Notes: generated from the letters alone by a model not told the origin. Counted from the first letter of the stretch, positions 11,393 through 19,617 are shown. The stretch is DNA of 33,362 nt from Streptomyces sp. NRRL B-24484 (GCF_000717715.1 NZ_JOAI01000062.1:1-33362), one strand, 5' to 3'. Program-made: numbers and translations.

Positions 11393-14300
11393 ATGACCTC
11401 GATCGAGCGGACCGCGTACCCGCGGTTCAAGCGGCTGATCACCGCGCGCGAGTTGCACGTGTTCTTCACGCCGTCCGAGGAGGAGCGGGCCTGGGCGGAG
11501 GGGGTCACGGACTCGGACGAGCACCAGCTGGCGCTGCTGCTGGCGTTGAAGTCATACCAGCGCATGGGCTGCTTCCCGAAGCCGTCCGAGATCCCGGATC
11601 AGGTGGTGGAGTTCGTGCGGCGGGCGGTGGAGCTGCCGGAGCACACCGAGCCGGTGTACCGGTCGGAGCGGACAGTGCGACTCCACCGGGGCATGGCGCG
11701 GGAGCGGTGCGGGATGCGCAACGACGGGCCGGCCGCCCGGGCGCTGGCCGAGGAGGCGATGCGCACTGGTGGGGTGTCGAAGAACAACCCGGCCGATCTG
11801 ATCAACATCGCGTTGGAGAAGCTGGTGGAGGCCGGGCTGGAGATCCCCCGGTTCTCGACGCTGGACGCGATGGCCTCCACGGTGCGGGCCCGGGTGAACG
11901 AGGAGATCCTGGCCGGGATCCGGGAGCGGATGACCGAGGACGAGCGGCACAGGCTGCTGAAACTGGTCGACGTGGTCGGTCTGGACGGCAAGTCACTGTT
12001 CAACGCGCTGAAGAACAACCCCGGGCGGGCGACCTGGTCGAACTTCAAGCGGCTGAAGGGCCACCTGGAGTGGGTGGACGGCTTGGGCGAGAGCGGCAAG
12101 TGGCTCCAGGGGGTGGCCACCGGGAAGGTCGCGGACTTCGCCGGCGAGGCGGAGGCCCAGGACGCGGCCACGCTCAAGGACTACACCACGGACCGGCGGG
12201 TCGCGCTGATCGCCTGCCTGGCGGCGAAGGCGCGGATGCGGGCGAGGGACGACCTGGCGACGATGTTCTGCAAGCGGATGGCCGGCAAGGCGAAGAAGGC
12301 CCGCGAGGAGCTGGAGGAGATCCGCCGCCAGCAGCAGGAGATCGTGGAGACGCTGGTCGCCAACTACCGCACCCTGCTGCAGCAGGTCGACGCCGGCGGG
12401 CCCGCGCAGACCGCGCGGGCGAAGGCCGCCGCGCTGACCAAGGAGGCCCTGGACGCCCTGGAGGGCCTGGACGAGGAGTCCACCACGGCGGAGGTCGCCA
12501 AGAAGCTGGAGGGCCGGGTGTCGCCCGCGCTGCTGGTGCTCGCGGAGGGGCTGATGGTCCAGTCGAACGGGCTGGCCTCCCTCGCCGCGGCGGTGGAAGG
12601 GCTCGGCGGCTTCGACGCCCAGTACGCGCAGATCGAGCGGGTCTCCGCGCACCACGGCGACAACTGGGAGGTGCTGCTGCATGGCCACATGAAGGCGGAC
12701 CGGCCGGTGATGTTCGACCTGACCGACGTCATCGAACTGAAGGCCACCAGCGAGGACTCCTCCGTGCTGGACGCCCTCGCGCACGCCAAGGCCCACCGCA
12801 CCCCGGTGCGCGACTTCATCCCCGACCGGGACGGCAAGGGCCGCAAGGTGAACGTCTCCTTCGCCACGCGGAACTGGCAAAAGGTCATCCGCGACCGCCG
12901 CCGGCCCGGGCACTTCGTGCGCCGCCACTTCGAGGCGATGGTGTTCTACTACCTCGCCGAGGAGTTCCGCACCGGCGACGTCGCGGTGATCGGCTCCGAG
13001 GAGTACGCCGACTGGTCCGAGCAACTGCTGCCCTGGGAACAGGTGGAGGCCAAGCTGCCGGAATACCTGGTGGAGGTCGGCCTCCCGCAGGCCGGCGACC
13101 AGACGCCGTTCGACGGCCGCGCCCTGGTCGCCCAGCTCCGGGGGCGCCTGAGCGCGGCGGCGGCGAAGGCGGACGGCGAGTACCCGGAGAACGACGAGCT
13201 GTTCATCGACCCGGACTCGGGGGTGCCCAAGCTCAAGCCCCGCCGCGCGGAGAAGCCCCGCAAGAGCGCCCAGGTGCTGGAGCAGGCAATCAAGGAGCGG
13301 ATGCCGGAGCGCACGCTGCTGGGGATCGTGGCCCGTACCGCGTACTGGATCGAGTGGTGGCACCGGTTCGGGCCGGCCTCCGGCAACGACCCCAAGCTCA
13401 AGGCCCCGTTCGGCCGGTACGTCATCACGACGTTCGTGAAGGGCACGAACATGACGTACGCGGAGGCCGCCCGGCACATCGCCGGCGTCTCCGGCCACGA
13501 GCTGTCGGTCGCGGTCCGACGGCACGTCACCACGGCGAAGCTGAACGAGGCGATCGGCGACGTCGTGGACCGGCACAACCAGCTCGACCTGTCCCGCGCG
13601 TGGGGCAACGGCACCACCGCCGCGGCCGACGGCACCCACATGGACACCTACCTGGACAACCTGCTCGCCGAGACGAGCGTGCGGTACGGGGCGGTCGGCG
13701 GCATCGCCTACCACCACGTCTCGGACCTGTACATCGCGCTGTTCACGCACTTCGTGCCGTGCGGCGTGTGGGAGGCCGTCTACATCATCGAGGGCCTGCT
13801 GAAGAACACCTCCGAGGTGAAGCCCACCACGGTCCATGCGGACACGCAGGGCCAGAGCTACCCGGTCTTCGCGATCGCGCACTTGCTCGGCATCGACCTG
13901 ATGCCCAGGATCCGCAACTGGAAGGACCTGCTATTCTTCCGCCCCAGCCGCACCGCGCAGTACGAGCACATTGACGCCCTGTTCGGCGAGGCGGGCCGCA
14001 ACGTCATCGACTGGGCGCTGATCGAGACGCACTTCAAGGACCTGATGCGGGTGATCGTCTCGATCCGCGAGGGCGCCATCTCCTCCGTGCTGCTGCTCAA
14101 GCGGCTGCGGTCCGGCTCGCGCCGCAACGCTACCTACACCGCTTTCCGCGAGGTCGGCAAGGTCATCCGCACCGTCCAGCTGTTGCGGTACCTGTCGGAC
14201 GCGCCGCTTCGGGCGCGGGTGACGGCGGCGACCAACAAGGTCGAGGCGTTCAACGGCTTCTCGGACTGGGTGCGCTTCGGCCAGCACGGCACGGTCGCGG

Positions 14301-14593
14301 CGAACGACCCCGTCGAGCAGGAGAAGGACGTGAAGTTCACCTCCCTGCTGGCCAACCTGGTGATCTTCCACAACGCCCTGGACATCGCCGACGTCGTGCG
14401 CCAGCTCCAGGCCGAGGGCCAGGTCGTCGACCCGCTCGACCTCGCGCAGATCTCCCCGTACCTGACCGAACACATCAAGCGGTTCGGTGAGTACTCCACC
14501 CACGAACTCGGCATCACCCCCGACGACTACAACGCCCGCCTGGACGTCGACTTCAGCGTGCTCGGCGACGACGAGAAGGCGGCGGCAGCATGA
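11393..14593 (+). CDS. tnpA: Tn3-family transposase
   Basis: TnpA catalyses replicative transposition by cutting both ends of the element and forming a cointegrate. The product is 1,066 residues, a normal size. The N-terminal part (MTSIERTAYPRFKRLITARE onward) is a DUF4158 domain; the C-terminal half holds the RNase H-like catalytic domain. Likely catalytic acids are D746 in ADGTHMDTY, D817 in VHADTQG, and E951 in NKVEAFNG. I start at ATG 11393, which gives the family N-terminus; an in-frame ATG at 11324 would add 23 residues with no family resemblance. The reading frame is intact. A short frame overlaps its stop as ATGA at 14590 but does not look like a gene. Confidence 0.93.
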   Translation: MTSIERTAYPRFKRLITARELHVFFTPSEEERAWAEGVTDSDEHQLALLLALKSYQRMGCFPKPSEIPDQVVEFVRRAVELPEHTEPVYRSERTVRLHRGMARERCGMRNDGPAARALAEEAMRTGGVSKNNPADLINIALEKLVEAGLEIPRFSTLDAMASTVRARVNEEILAGIRERMTEDERHRLLKLVDVVGLDGKSLFNALKNNPGRATWSNFKRLKGHLEWVDGLGESGKWLQGVATGKVADFAGEAEAQDAATLKDYTTDRRVALIACLAAKARMRARDDLATMFCKRMAGKAKKAREELEEIRRQQQEIVETLVANYRTLLQQVDAGGPAQTARAKAAALTKEALDALEGLDEESTTAEVAKKLEGRVSPALLVLAEGLMVQSNGLASLAAAVEGLGGFDAQYAQIERVSAHHGDNWEVLLHGHMKADRPVMFDLTDVIELKATSEDSSVLDALAHAKAHRTPVRDFIPDRDGKGRKVNVSFATRNWQKVIRDRRRPGHFVRRHFEAMVFYYLAEEFRTGDVAVIGSEEYADWSEQLLPWEQVEAKLPEYLVEVGLPQAGDQTPFDGRALVAQLRGRLSAAAAKADGEYPENDELFIDPDSGVPKLKPRRAEKPRKSAQVLEQAIKERMPERTLLGIVARTAYWIEWWHRFGPASGNDPKLKAPFGRYVITTFVKGTNMTYAEAARHIAGVSGHELSVAVRRHVTTAKLNEAIGDVVDRHNQLDLSRAWGNGTTAAADGTHMDTYLDNLLAETSVRYGAVGGIAYHHVSDLYIALFTHFVPCGVWEAVYIIEGLLKNTSEVKPTTVHADTQGQSYPVFAIAHLLGIDLMPRIRNWKDLLFFRPSRTAQYEHIDALFGEAGRNVIDWALIETHFKDLMRVIVSIREGAISSVLLLKRLRSGSRRNATYTAFREVGKVIRTVQLLRYLSDAPLRARVTAATNKVEAFNGFSDWVRFGQHGTVAANDPVEQEKDVKFTSLLANLVIFHNALDIADVVRQLQAEGQVVDPLDLAQISPYLTEHIKRFGEYSTHELGITPDDYNARLDVDFSVLGDDEKAAAA

Positions 14594-14708
14594 CCGACAC
14601 CGGGTCATACCGGGCCACCCCCGAAGCCCGCCGCGTCCCCGCGCAGGCCGCCGCCGGACCGGGAGGAGGAGCCTCCAGCACGCCCACAACTCGCCTTGGG
14701 CAAACCTC

Positions 14709-14743
14709 TTGTACTCATTCAAAATTCTGTGCATGCTTCAGAC
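14709..14743 (+). promoter_or_regulatory. Possible promoter for a leaderless HTH gene
   Basis: TTGTAC (14709-14714) is followed after 17 bases by CATGCT (14732-14737), and the A of the next gene's ATG lies seven bases further. No Shine-Dalgarno sequence precedes that ATG. The stretch is AT-rich compared with its surroundings. Leaderless starts are common in Streptomyces, so the transcript may begin at the start codon. Confidence 0.3.
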
Positions 14744-15334
14744 ATGACTTCACAGGAACTGCTCGACGACGTCCTCGCCATCCGGTGGCCGCACTTCCCC
14801 GAGGACGATCAGACCCCTCGGCAGGTACGCGGCGCTGCGGTGGACGACGCGCGGAAGCCCCGCTTGGCCTTCATCCAGCAACTGGGAGCCGCGGTGGAGG
14901 AGCATGGCCCGGACCACGATCCGCTCCTTGCCGCTCTTGAGGACCTCGTCGCGATCAAGAAGGCCGCCGATGAGCAGATTCGGCTGCTCCTGGCCTACGG
15001 TCGGGTCTACGTCACCCCGCGCCCGCACACACTGGAAACCCTCGGCCAGGCTGCCAGCCTCACCCCCTCCGGCGTCAGCCGCGCTTTCGGCGCCAAGGAG
15101 GTCCTCGCCGTCGGCGACCTCACCGGCCGGCGCCCCGCCGCAGTCGAGATCGACGATCATGACCCCGAGCTCTTCCCCGGCGACGACAGCCGGCGGCGGT
15201 GCACCTGGGGAGGCAGCAAGAACAACCCCTGCACCGACGAGCCCAAGTACGCCGTCACCGACAAGTCCGGCACCAAGTGGGCCTGCTGTGACAGCCACCT
15301 GCCCGGCTATCTCCGCTCCCGCCCCCGCGCCTGA
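14744..15334 (+). CDS. Transposon-borne helix-turn-helix protein with cysteine-rich C-terminus
   Basis: This is a 196-residue protein. Residues about 90-125 (LETLGQAASLTPSGVSRAFG) look like a helix-turn-helix. The C-terminal 50 residues contain CTWGGSKNNPC and later ACC and H, which could hold a metal. The start MTSQELLDD is supported by the likely leaderless promoter. The gene lies 150 bp after tnpA in the same direction and may regulate the transposon or its cargo. The overall family is not one I can name. Confidence 0.65.
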   Translation: MTSQELLDDVLAIRWPHFPEDDQTPRQVRGAAVDDARKPRLAFIQQLGAAVEEHGPDHDPLLAALEDLVAIKKAADEQIRLLLAYGRVYVTPRPHTLETLGQAASLTPSGVSRAFGAKEVLAVGDLTGRRPAAVEIDDHDPELFPGDDSRRRCTWGGSKNNPCTDEPKYAVTDKSGTKWACCDSHLPGYLRSRPRA

Positions 15335-15475
15335 GTCGAACGGGCACTCCATGGGGGCTTGAGGAACATCTGTGCCAGATCGGGCGCCAGAGCCGGACCG
15401 CACCGGCCGCCCCCTGTCTGCCAGACGTCAGGAAGCACCCGCAGCCCCGCCGCGGCCACCGGATAAGGTCCGGCC

Positions 15476-16153
15476 ATGATTGAACCGACGGGAGCAGCAG
15501 CGGCCAAGACGCTCGCCCCACTGACACGGATGTTGCACGAGTCAGCGAACCCGCTGGTGGCGGTCAAGCACGGCCGCCGGGAGGACCGGGCCGCTGTCTA
15601 CGACATGTTCACCAGGATCTGCATCACCTACTACCGCCCGAGCGGCAACGAGGACGACAGCGGTGTGGACGATGCGCATGTCCACGAGCTGTTCGCCGCC
15701 CTCCATGCCCTTGAACTGCGCGCGCCCCGGCACGTCAGAGAAGCGGCACGCAGGCTGTTCTGGGGGATCTTGGGCGAGCCTTTCGCCGACGGTGGCCCGC
15801 TTGACGCGCGGACACGGAACAACCCGGAGGCGTTCGACGATGGCGACATCTGGCGGGGACTCGGCGACGGTGAGAAGGCGGGAATGGACAAGGGCACCGT
15901 CCTGCACCGTCTGAAGGACACCACCCTGCGCTGTCTGGCCGGCTGGTCCTGGCCGTGGAGCGTCGGCGACGTTCCGGAAGCTTTCCGCCCCGACGACGGG
16001 CAGCGCAGCAGGTTCGCCTCCAGCTTCGAACTCCTTCGCGAGGTCGAGCGGTTCACCGCCATCGCCCGGGTTGATGTTCAAAACCGTTGGCGCTGGTGGC
16101 ACTGGCCGACGGCCATAATCCCGCCGCTGCGGCGCTGGATGCTGGCCCGCTGA
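15476..16153 (+). CDS. Transposon passenger protein of unknown function
   Basis: This is a 225-residue protein starting MIEPTGAAAAKTLAPLTRML. It has a charged, mostly helical middle and a tryptophan-rich C-terminal end (RWRWWHWPTAIIPPLRRW) that could form a short membrane-associated helix. No catalytic motif is recognised. A weak AAGG precedes the ATG. It stands 141 bp after the HTH gene and converges on the small 16336-16638 gene across a strong terminator. Cargo function is unknown. Confidence 0.55.
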   Translation: MIEPTGAAAAKTLAPLTRMLHESANPLVAVKHGRREDRAAVYDMFTRICITYYRPSGNEDDSGVDDAHVHELFAALHALELRAPRHVREAARRLFWGILGEPFADGGPLDARTRNNPEAFDDGDIWRGLGDGEKAGMDKGTVLHRLKDTTLRCLAGWSWPWSVGDVPEAFRPDDGQRSRFASSFELLREVERFTAIARVDVQNRWRWWHWPTAIIPPLRRWMLAR

Positions 16154-16292
16154 GGGCCCCATTCGAATGTCAGCGATCCGTTGACACGGCGCGGCTGTCG
16201 GCCGCCGTGGGCAGCCTAACGACCAACGGACATGTAGCACTCGCCGCGCGGCCGGCGGTGCAGCGGATCGCGGTAGCGGTTGTTCCGCAGGC

Positions 16293-16323
16293 AAGCGGGG
16301 CAGGCTGGCGGCCTGCCCCGCTT
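16293..16323. terminator. Bidirectional terminator hairpin between convergent genes
   Basis: AAGCGGGGCAGGC (16293-16305) and its exact complement (16311-16323) form a 13-bp stem with a 5-base loop. It sits between the convergent 15476-16153 and 16336-16638 genes and so can end both transcripts. Confidence 0.75.
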
Positions 16324-16335
16324 GGTGAGTGACTT

Positions 16336-16638
16336 TTAGTGCTGAGCCTTCTTGCGGTGAACGCGGATGCTGGCGGGGGCTCCGAGGTAGTTGCAGTCCG
16401 CCCCCGGGCACCGCTCCCAGTTGCCGTTCTCGACCGCGGCCTCGCGGACGCCGTTGTCGGGCCCGAAACCGTGGTGCGCGATGAGTCGGGCGACGGAGTT
16501 GTCGTACCGGGCCGCCAGGAGGGCGGCTTCTGCGATCTTGTCGTGCCCCTGGGAGAAGAAGGAGCCGAGGCCGACCTCGGTCCCGCATCCGCACCAGCAG
16601 GTACCCGTCGGCATCAGCCGGGATTCGCTCTTAGTCAT
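16336..16638 (-). CDS. Small cysteine-containing protein, function unknown
   Basis: This 100-residue protein begins MTKSESRLMPTGTCWCGCG, then SFFSQGHDKIAEAALL, and later CPGADCNY. The CWCGCG and GHDKxAE motifs recur in small actinobacterial proteins of mobile elements, as I recall them. The cysteines may bind zinc. AAGGAG lies 12 bases before the ATG and GAAGG closer. It is divergent from tnpR, sharing the 220-bp region that probably holds the resolution site and both promoters. Confidence 0.65.
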   Translation of the reverse strand: MTKSESRLMPTGTCWCGCGTEVGLGSFFSQGHDKIAEAALLAARYDNSVARLIAHHGFGPDNGVREAAVENGNWERCPGADCNYLGAPASIRVHRKKAQH

Positions 16639-16859
16639 GCCTTCAAGGTACTCCTTCTAGAGGGAGGGTCAAGACGGTTTTCCTAGGAACACGTCCAAGG
16701 ATCTGCCCGCCCAAGCTCCTGCGCGATCTTCAAAAAACCTTCATTAGTTGACGATCGCCGAACGGAGATCGAAAAGACCCCCAACGCCTTCAAAAACTCC
16801 TTCAACAACTCAGGGTGTTCAACAACGTCGGACCACCGTTTTCTGTCAGAATTTCGGCC
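16639..16859. other. Candidate res (cointegrate resolution) region
   Basis: In Tn3 elements the resolvase acts on a res site just upstream of tnpR. This 221-bp stretch before tnpR is visibly richer in A and T than its neighbours. It contains two related blocks about 60 bp apart: one starting TTCAAAAAACCTTCA at 16729 and one starting TTCAAAAACTCCTTCA at 16789. These are plausible resolvase-binding subsites. The exact crossover point cannot be fixed by eye. Confidence 0.45.
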
Positions 16860-17531
16860 GTGAGCACACCACTTGAACCCGACCCGTTCGAACTCCTGGC
16901 CGCCGAACCGGCGGTGCGGACCGAGATCCGCATCGGATATGCACGGGTGTCCACCGGCGGACAGAAGCTCGACCGCCAGCTCGACGCCCTCACCGAAGCC
17001 GGGTGCCGGCGCATCTTCGCCGACAAGAAGTCCGGCAAGGACGACCTGCGACCGGAGTTGAAGGCGTGTCACGCCTTCCTTCGGCCCGGCGACACCCTGG
17101 TGGTTCCCGCGCTCGACCGCTACGGCCGATCGCTGAAGGACCTGGTGAACATGGTCGGCGAGCTGCGCGCCCGCGGGATCGGCTTCACCTCACTGCACGA
17201 GCGCCTGGACACCACCACCCCCGGCGGCCGGCTCATCTTCCACGTCTTCGCCGCCCTCGCGGAGTTCATCCGCGAGCTGATCGTCTCCGGCACCCGCGAG
17301 GGCCTGGCCGCCGCCCGCGCCCGCGGCAACGTCGGCGGCCGACCCGTCGTCGCCACCCCCGAGATCATCCAGGCCGCCCGCACCCTGCTGCCCAACCCCG
17401 CCCAGTCGATCACCTCGATCGCCAAACTCCTCGGCGTCAGCCCCGGCACCCTCTACAACCACATCCCCGACCTGCAAGAACTGCGGGCCGCCGGCCGCCT
17501 CCCCACCCAGCTCGACGGCGCCACCCGGTAA
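16860..17531 (+). CDS. tnpR: Serine resolvase of the Tn3 element
   Basis: The resolvase recombines the two res sites of a transposition cointegrate. The 223-residue protein has the catalytic serine at about S31 in YARVSTGGQ, followed by DRQLDALTEAGC, the LDRYGRSLKDLV stretch with conserved arginine, and a C-terminal helix-turn-helix (SITSIAKLLGVSPGTLYNHI) for DNA binding. GTG 16860 is the likely start; an ATG at 16815 would add 15 residues from the res region. An N-terminal extension of about 25 residues precedes the catalytic domain. Confidence 0.9.
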   Translation: MSTPLEPDPFELLAAEPAVRTEIRIGYARVSTGGQKLDRQLDALTEAGCRRIFADKKSGKDDLRPELKACHAFLRPGDTLVVPALDRYGRSLKDLVNMVGELRARGIGFTSLHERLDTTTPGGRLIFHVFAALAEFIRELIVSGTREGLAAARARGNVGGRPVVATPEIIQAARTLLPNPAQSITSIAKLLGVSPGTLYNHIPDLQELRAAGRLPTQLDGATR

Positions 17532-17653
17532 TCCCCGGACCTCTCCGCGCTGAACGAGCACGGCCTCCCCCGCCCGTTCGGCACCTACCGATCGGGGTGG
17601 CCGGGAAGACGAGTACGACCCAGCCGAGGACACCGAACTGCACTGCTGATCCA

Positions 17654-17700
17654 CCAAGATCATCCCGTGGCGGCTTTTGCGCTCACCTTGGCTGAACCCC
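17654..17700 (-). repeat. Internal Tn3 inverted-repeat copy, right-end orientation, diverged
   Basis: The reverse complement from 17700 matches the terminal repeat at 40 of 47 positions, starting GGGGTTCAGCC. It follows tnpR closely and would close a core element of about 6.5 kb (11195-17700). The five bases after it (TACCG) do not match the left flank (CGGCG), so it was not the end used for the present insertion. Confidence 0.82.
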
Positions 17701-17865
17701 TACCGAGCCGTGAGACGCCGTTCGCGGCAGAAACTTCGGTGGAGCCGGGCTCAGCGGTCCAGTTCACGGCGGTTCTCGCAGCCACCCCAGCTCAGAGATC
17801 GAGCGCTGTCGGACGCACCCGTTAGGGTCCGTTGCGATGGAGTGCCGGTCGGTGTTGGAGGAAGC

Positions 17866-18510
17866 ATGGCAAGACGGATGCGTGAAGAGGCGTTCCGAGT
17901 GGAACAGGAGCAGGGGCGCTACGCCCCCCATGTCCGTCCGATCAACGAGATGGTCGACGTCTTGCGCGACCAGGACGGGCGCGGCTGGATGCCGCATGTC
18001 GCACCCTGGCACGGGGGAACAGAGGCCCGCGTCCTGTCCGTCCTTCGCGACCCGGGCCCCAGGACGCAGGAAGGCACAGGCTCGGGATTCCTGTGCGTGG
18101 AAAACAACGACCCGACGGCAGAGCTCCAGGCCCAGCTCTTCGAGCGAGCCGGGATAGCGCCGCGTGACGTCACTCCCTGGAACGCCTACCCCTGGTACAT
18201 CAACCGTGAACCGAAGACGGCCGAGCTCCAGGCTGGTGCCGAGGTCCTGAGCCGGCTGCTGGGGCTGATGCCGAAGGTGCAGATCGTGCTCCTCCAGGGC
18301 GGGGACGCCCAGCGCGGGTGGCGCCGCCTGGTCAAGGCACACCCCGAGGCCGTCCGAGACAGGACCCTGGAGGTGTTCAGCAGCTACCATCCCAGTCCGC
18401 AGGCCCTCTTCGTGCCAGACCCGAAGGAACGCGCCCGCCGCGCGCAGCACCGTATCGACACCTGCCAGAAGATCGGTGACGCGCTCCGCAGAGGTACCAA
18501 GCAGCCGTAG
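17866..18510 (+). CDS. Uracil-DNA-glycosylase superfamily-like protein
   Basis: This is a 214-residue protein. The region LSVLRDPGPRTQEGTGSGF (about residue 55-73) resembles the first UDG motif. VTPWNAYPWYINR follows near residue 103, and SSYHPSPQAL near residue 174 resembles the C-terminal HPSP motif of the superfamily. Glycosylases of this type remove damaged bases from DNA. GGAGGA lies four bases before the ATG. The gene sits between the two facing inverted-repeat copies, so it may be host DNA captured between two Tn3 relatives. Catalytic activity is not certain from the motifs. Confidence 0.62.
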   Translation: MARRMREEAFRVEQEQGRYAPHVRPINEMVDVLRDQDGRGWMPHVAPWHGGTEARVLSVLRDPGPRTQEGTGSGFLCVENNDPTAELQAQLFERAGIAPRDVTPWNAYPWYINREPKTAELQAGAEVLSRLLGLMPKVQIVLLQGGDAQRGWRRLVKAHPEAVRDRTLEVFSSYHPSPQALFVPDPKERARRAQHRIDTCQKIGDALRRGTKQP

Positions 18511-18533
18511 GCGGCGCTGGTGCAGCGCTACGA

Positions 18534-18580
18534 GAGGTATCGCCGAGGTGAGCCCAGAAGCCGCCAATAGTTGATCTTGG
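18534..18580 (+). repeat. Internal Tn3 inverted-repeat copy, left-end orientation, degenerate
   Basis: This block matches the left terminal repeat at 33 of 47 positions; the best part is GAGGTGAGCCCAGAAGC. With the right terminus at 19239 it would bound a 706-bp decayed element. The preceding five bases (TACGA) do not match the right flank. Confidence 0.7.
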
Positions 18581-18585
18581 AGGCG

Positions 18586-18715
18586 TCAGCCTTTCCACCG
18601 GACGGCGGGGTCGCGTTCGGCGACGTGCCGGGCGACCGCGTCGACGCCGGGGCGCGCGTATCGCTCCAGGGAGCGGACGGAGGCGTGGCGGGAGCGGGCC
18701 AGCAGCATCGGGGTG
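18586..18715 (-). pseudogene. C-terminal remnant of a tyrosine recombinase
   Basis: One minus-strand frame reads MLLARSRHASVRSLERYARP, then VARHVAERDPAVRWKG before a TGA at 18586-18588. The spacing of HASV and the tyrosine in RYARP matches the end of tyrosine-recombinase catalytic domains. No intact upstream catalytic arginine region is joined to it. It lies within the decayed right part of the Tn3 element. Confidence 0.5.
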
Positions 18716-19070
18716 GAGGTGCTTGATCACCCCGAGCAGCACGTGCAGCCCCTCGGCGGCGTGCGCCGCCGCCACAGGGATCGGACCGGTGGACGGGTCC
18801 TGGGCGATGATCCGCAGCGGGGTGCCCGCCCGCAGGACCTTGCCGGCGGATGAAACCGACCCGTACCGCCGGATCCTCCCAGACACCTGCCGCCTTCAGC
18901 TGCTCAAGCCACGCGGCATGCTGGGCTTCCTCGTTCAGGTCCACGGCATCGGCGAGCATCGCCTCGGTCTGCACGGCGCCCAGCAAGGCGTTCACCATCC
19001 GCGCCCGAGGGCGGCCTCCGCCTCATGGTCGCCCGTAGTGTTGGCCCCGTCGTACAGGCCCAGCGGCCGT
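18716..19070 (-). pseudogene. Decayed gene of unknown function in the transposon's right part
   Basis: Fragments in several minus-strand frames look protein-coding. One reads GLYDGANTTGDHEAEAALGR, one starts MVNALLGAVQTEAMLADAVD and runs to DPAVRVG, and a third includes GTPLRIIAQDPSTGP and LLGVIKHL. They follow one another in order with frameshifts between them. I do not recognise the family. The segment ends at the recombinase remnant. Confidence 0.4.
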
Positions 19071-19192
19071 CGCCGCACCGATCTGCTTGACCCTCACCGG
19101 CTCGCCGTAAGCCTCGTTCTCGCGCTTCACGCCCGCCGGCACGCTACCGGCCGGAGACAAGGCTCGTGGGCCGAAGACCGAGACTCATCCCT

Positions 19193-19239
19193 TCAAGATC
19201 ATCCCACTGCCGCTTTTGGGCTCACCTTGGCTGGACCCC
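19193..19239 (-). repeat. Tn3 terminal inverted repeat, right (IRR)
   Basis: Its reverse complement is identical over 47 bases to 11195-11241. It forms the outer right end next to the target duplication at 19240-19244. Confidence 0.93.
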
Positions 19240-19244
19240 CGGCG
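19240..19244. repeat. Target site duplication, right copy (CGGCG)
   Basis: These five bases match 11190-11194 on the other side of the element. Deleting the element and one copy restores a continuous phosphatase frame (GIPVGIDPA joined to VPRYDHEHP). Confidence 0.9.
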
Positions 19245-19544
19245 GGGTCGATGCCGACGGGAATGCCGTGGTGGGCGGGGGCCAGGTAGCTGGTGGTTCC
19301 GTCCGCGCCGACCAGCAGCGGCGGGGGGTGTCCGGCGTTGCTCCAATGGAAGGTGTACGCGCCGTCGGCCTCTTCGATGCGGCCGAGCACCAGGGTGGCG
19401 GTGGGCGGCTCGGGGAACATCGTCAGGGCACGGTCCAGCTTGGAGAGGATCAGGCTGGTCGGTCCGCCGTGGTCGTAGGCCAGGGCGCGCAGCATATTTC
19501 GGATCTGTCCCGTGAGCGGCGCGGCCTCCACGTCGTGGCCGGCG
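19240..19544 (-). pseudogene. SpoIIE-type PP2C phosphatase, N-terminal-side fragment
   Basis: On the minus strand this reads AGHDVEAAPLTGQIRNMLRA, DRALTMFPEPPTATLVLGRI, FHWSNAGHPPPLL and GIPVGIDPA, then enters the transposon. GHD and NAGHPPP are core SpoIIE/PP2C motifs. The upstream part is also missing: at about 19545 the frame runs into an unrelated transposase start, so the gene was already truncated or later deleted there. Together with 10942-11194 only the C-terminal catalytic half survives. The gene is inactive. Confidence 0.87.
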
Positions 19545-19617
19545 CCTGGGTCAGCACCCCGATCGCGATCCGGTCCGATATCCGCTCACTCGCAGGCGAC
19601 TTGACCTGCCCCACCAT
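19545..19617 (-). pseudogene. Start of an IS4-type transposase, truncated
   Basis: From an ATG at 19617 the minus strand reads MVGQVKSPASERISDRIAIG, then VLTQA. This resembles the N-terminus of IS4-family transposases in Streptomyces, as I recall it (ISDRIAIGVLT). After about 24 residues it runs directly into the phosphatase fragment, a deletion or insertion scar. Confidence 0.5.

Larger units (their letters stand above)
11195..19239. mobile_element. Tn3-family transposon, 8,045 bp, inserted in a PP2C phosphatase gene
   Basis: The element is bounded by 47-bp perfect inverted repeats starting GGGGTCC and by a 5-bp duplication. It carries a Tn3 transposase with the DUF4158 N-terminus, a serine resolvase, a HTH protein, two unknown proteins and a UDG-like protein. 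Two diverged inverted-repeat copies at 17654-17700 and 18534-18580 face each other across an 833-bp spacer, so the right 1.5 kb looks like a second, decayed relative joined to a core of about 6.5 kb. Size and termini recall Tn4556-type Streptomyces elements from memory. The perfect termini, clean target duplication and intact tnpA suggest a recent insertion and possible activity. Confidence 0.93.

Noticed and set aside
11275..13974. 899-residue plus-strand frame overlapping tnpA
   Set aside because: Out-of-frame shadow; the tnpA frame carries all family motifs.
14590..14940. 116-residue frame overlapping the tnpA stop as ATGA
   Set aside because: Composition is proline/arginine-rich without domain pattern and it runs through the HTH gene in another frame.
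18534..19239. Independent 706-bp miniature Tn3 insertion with its own target duplication
   Set aside because: The five bases before 18534 (TACGA) do not match those after 19239 (CGGCG); only the outer ends of the whole element match.
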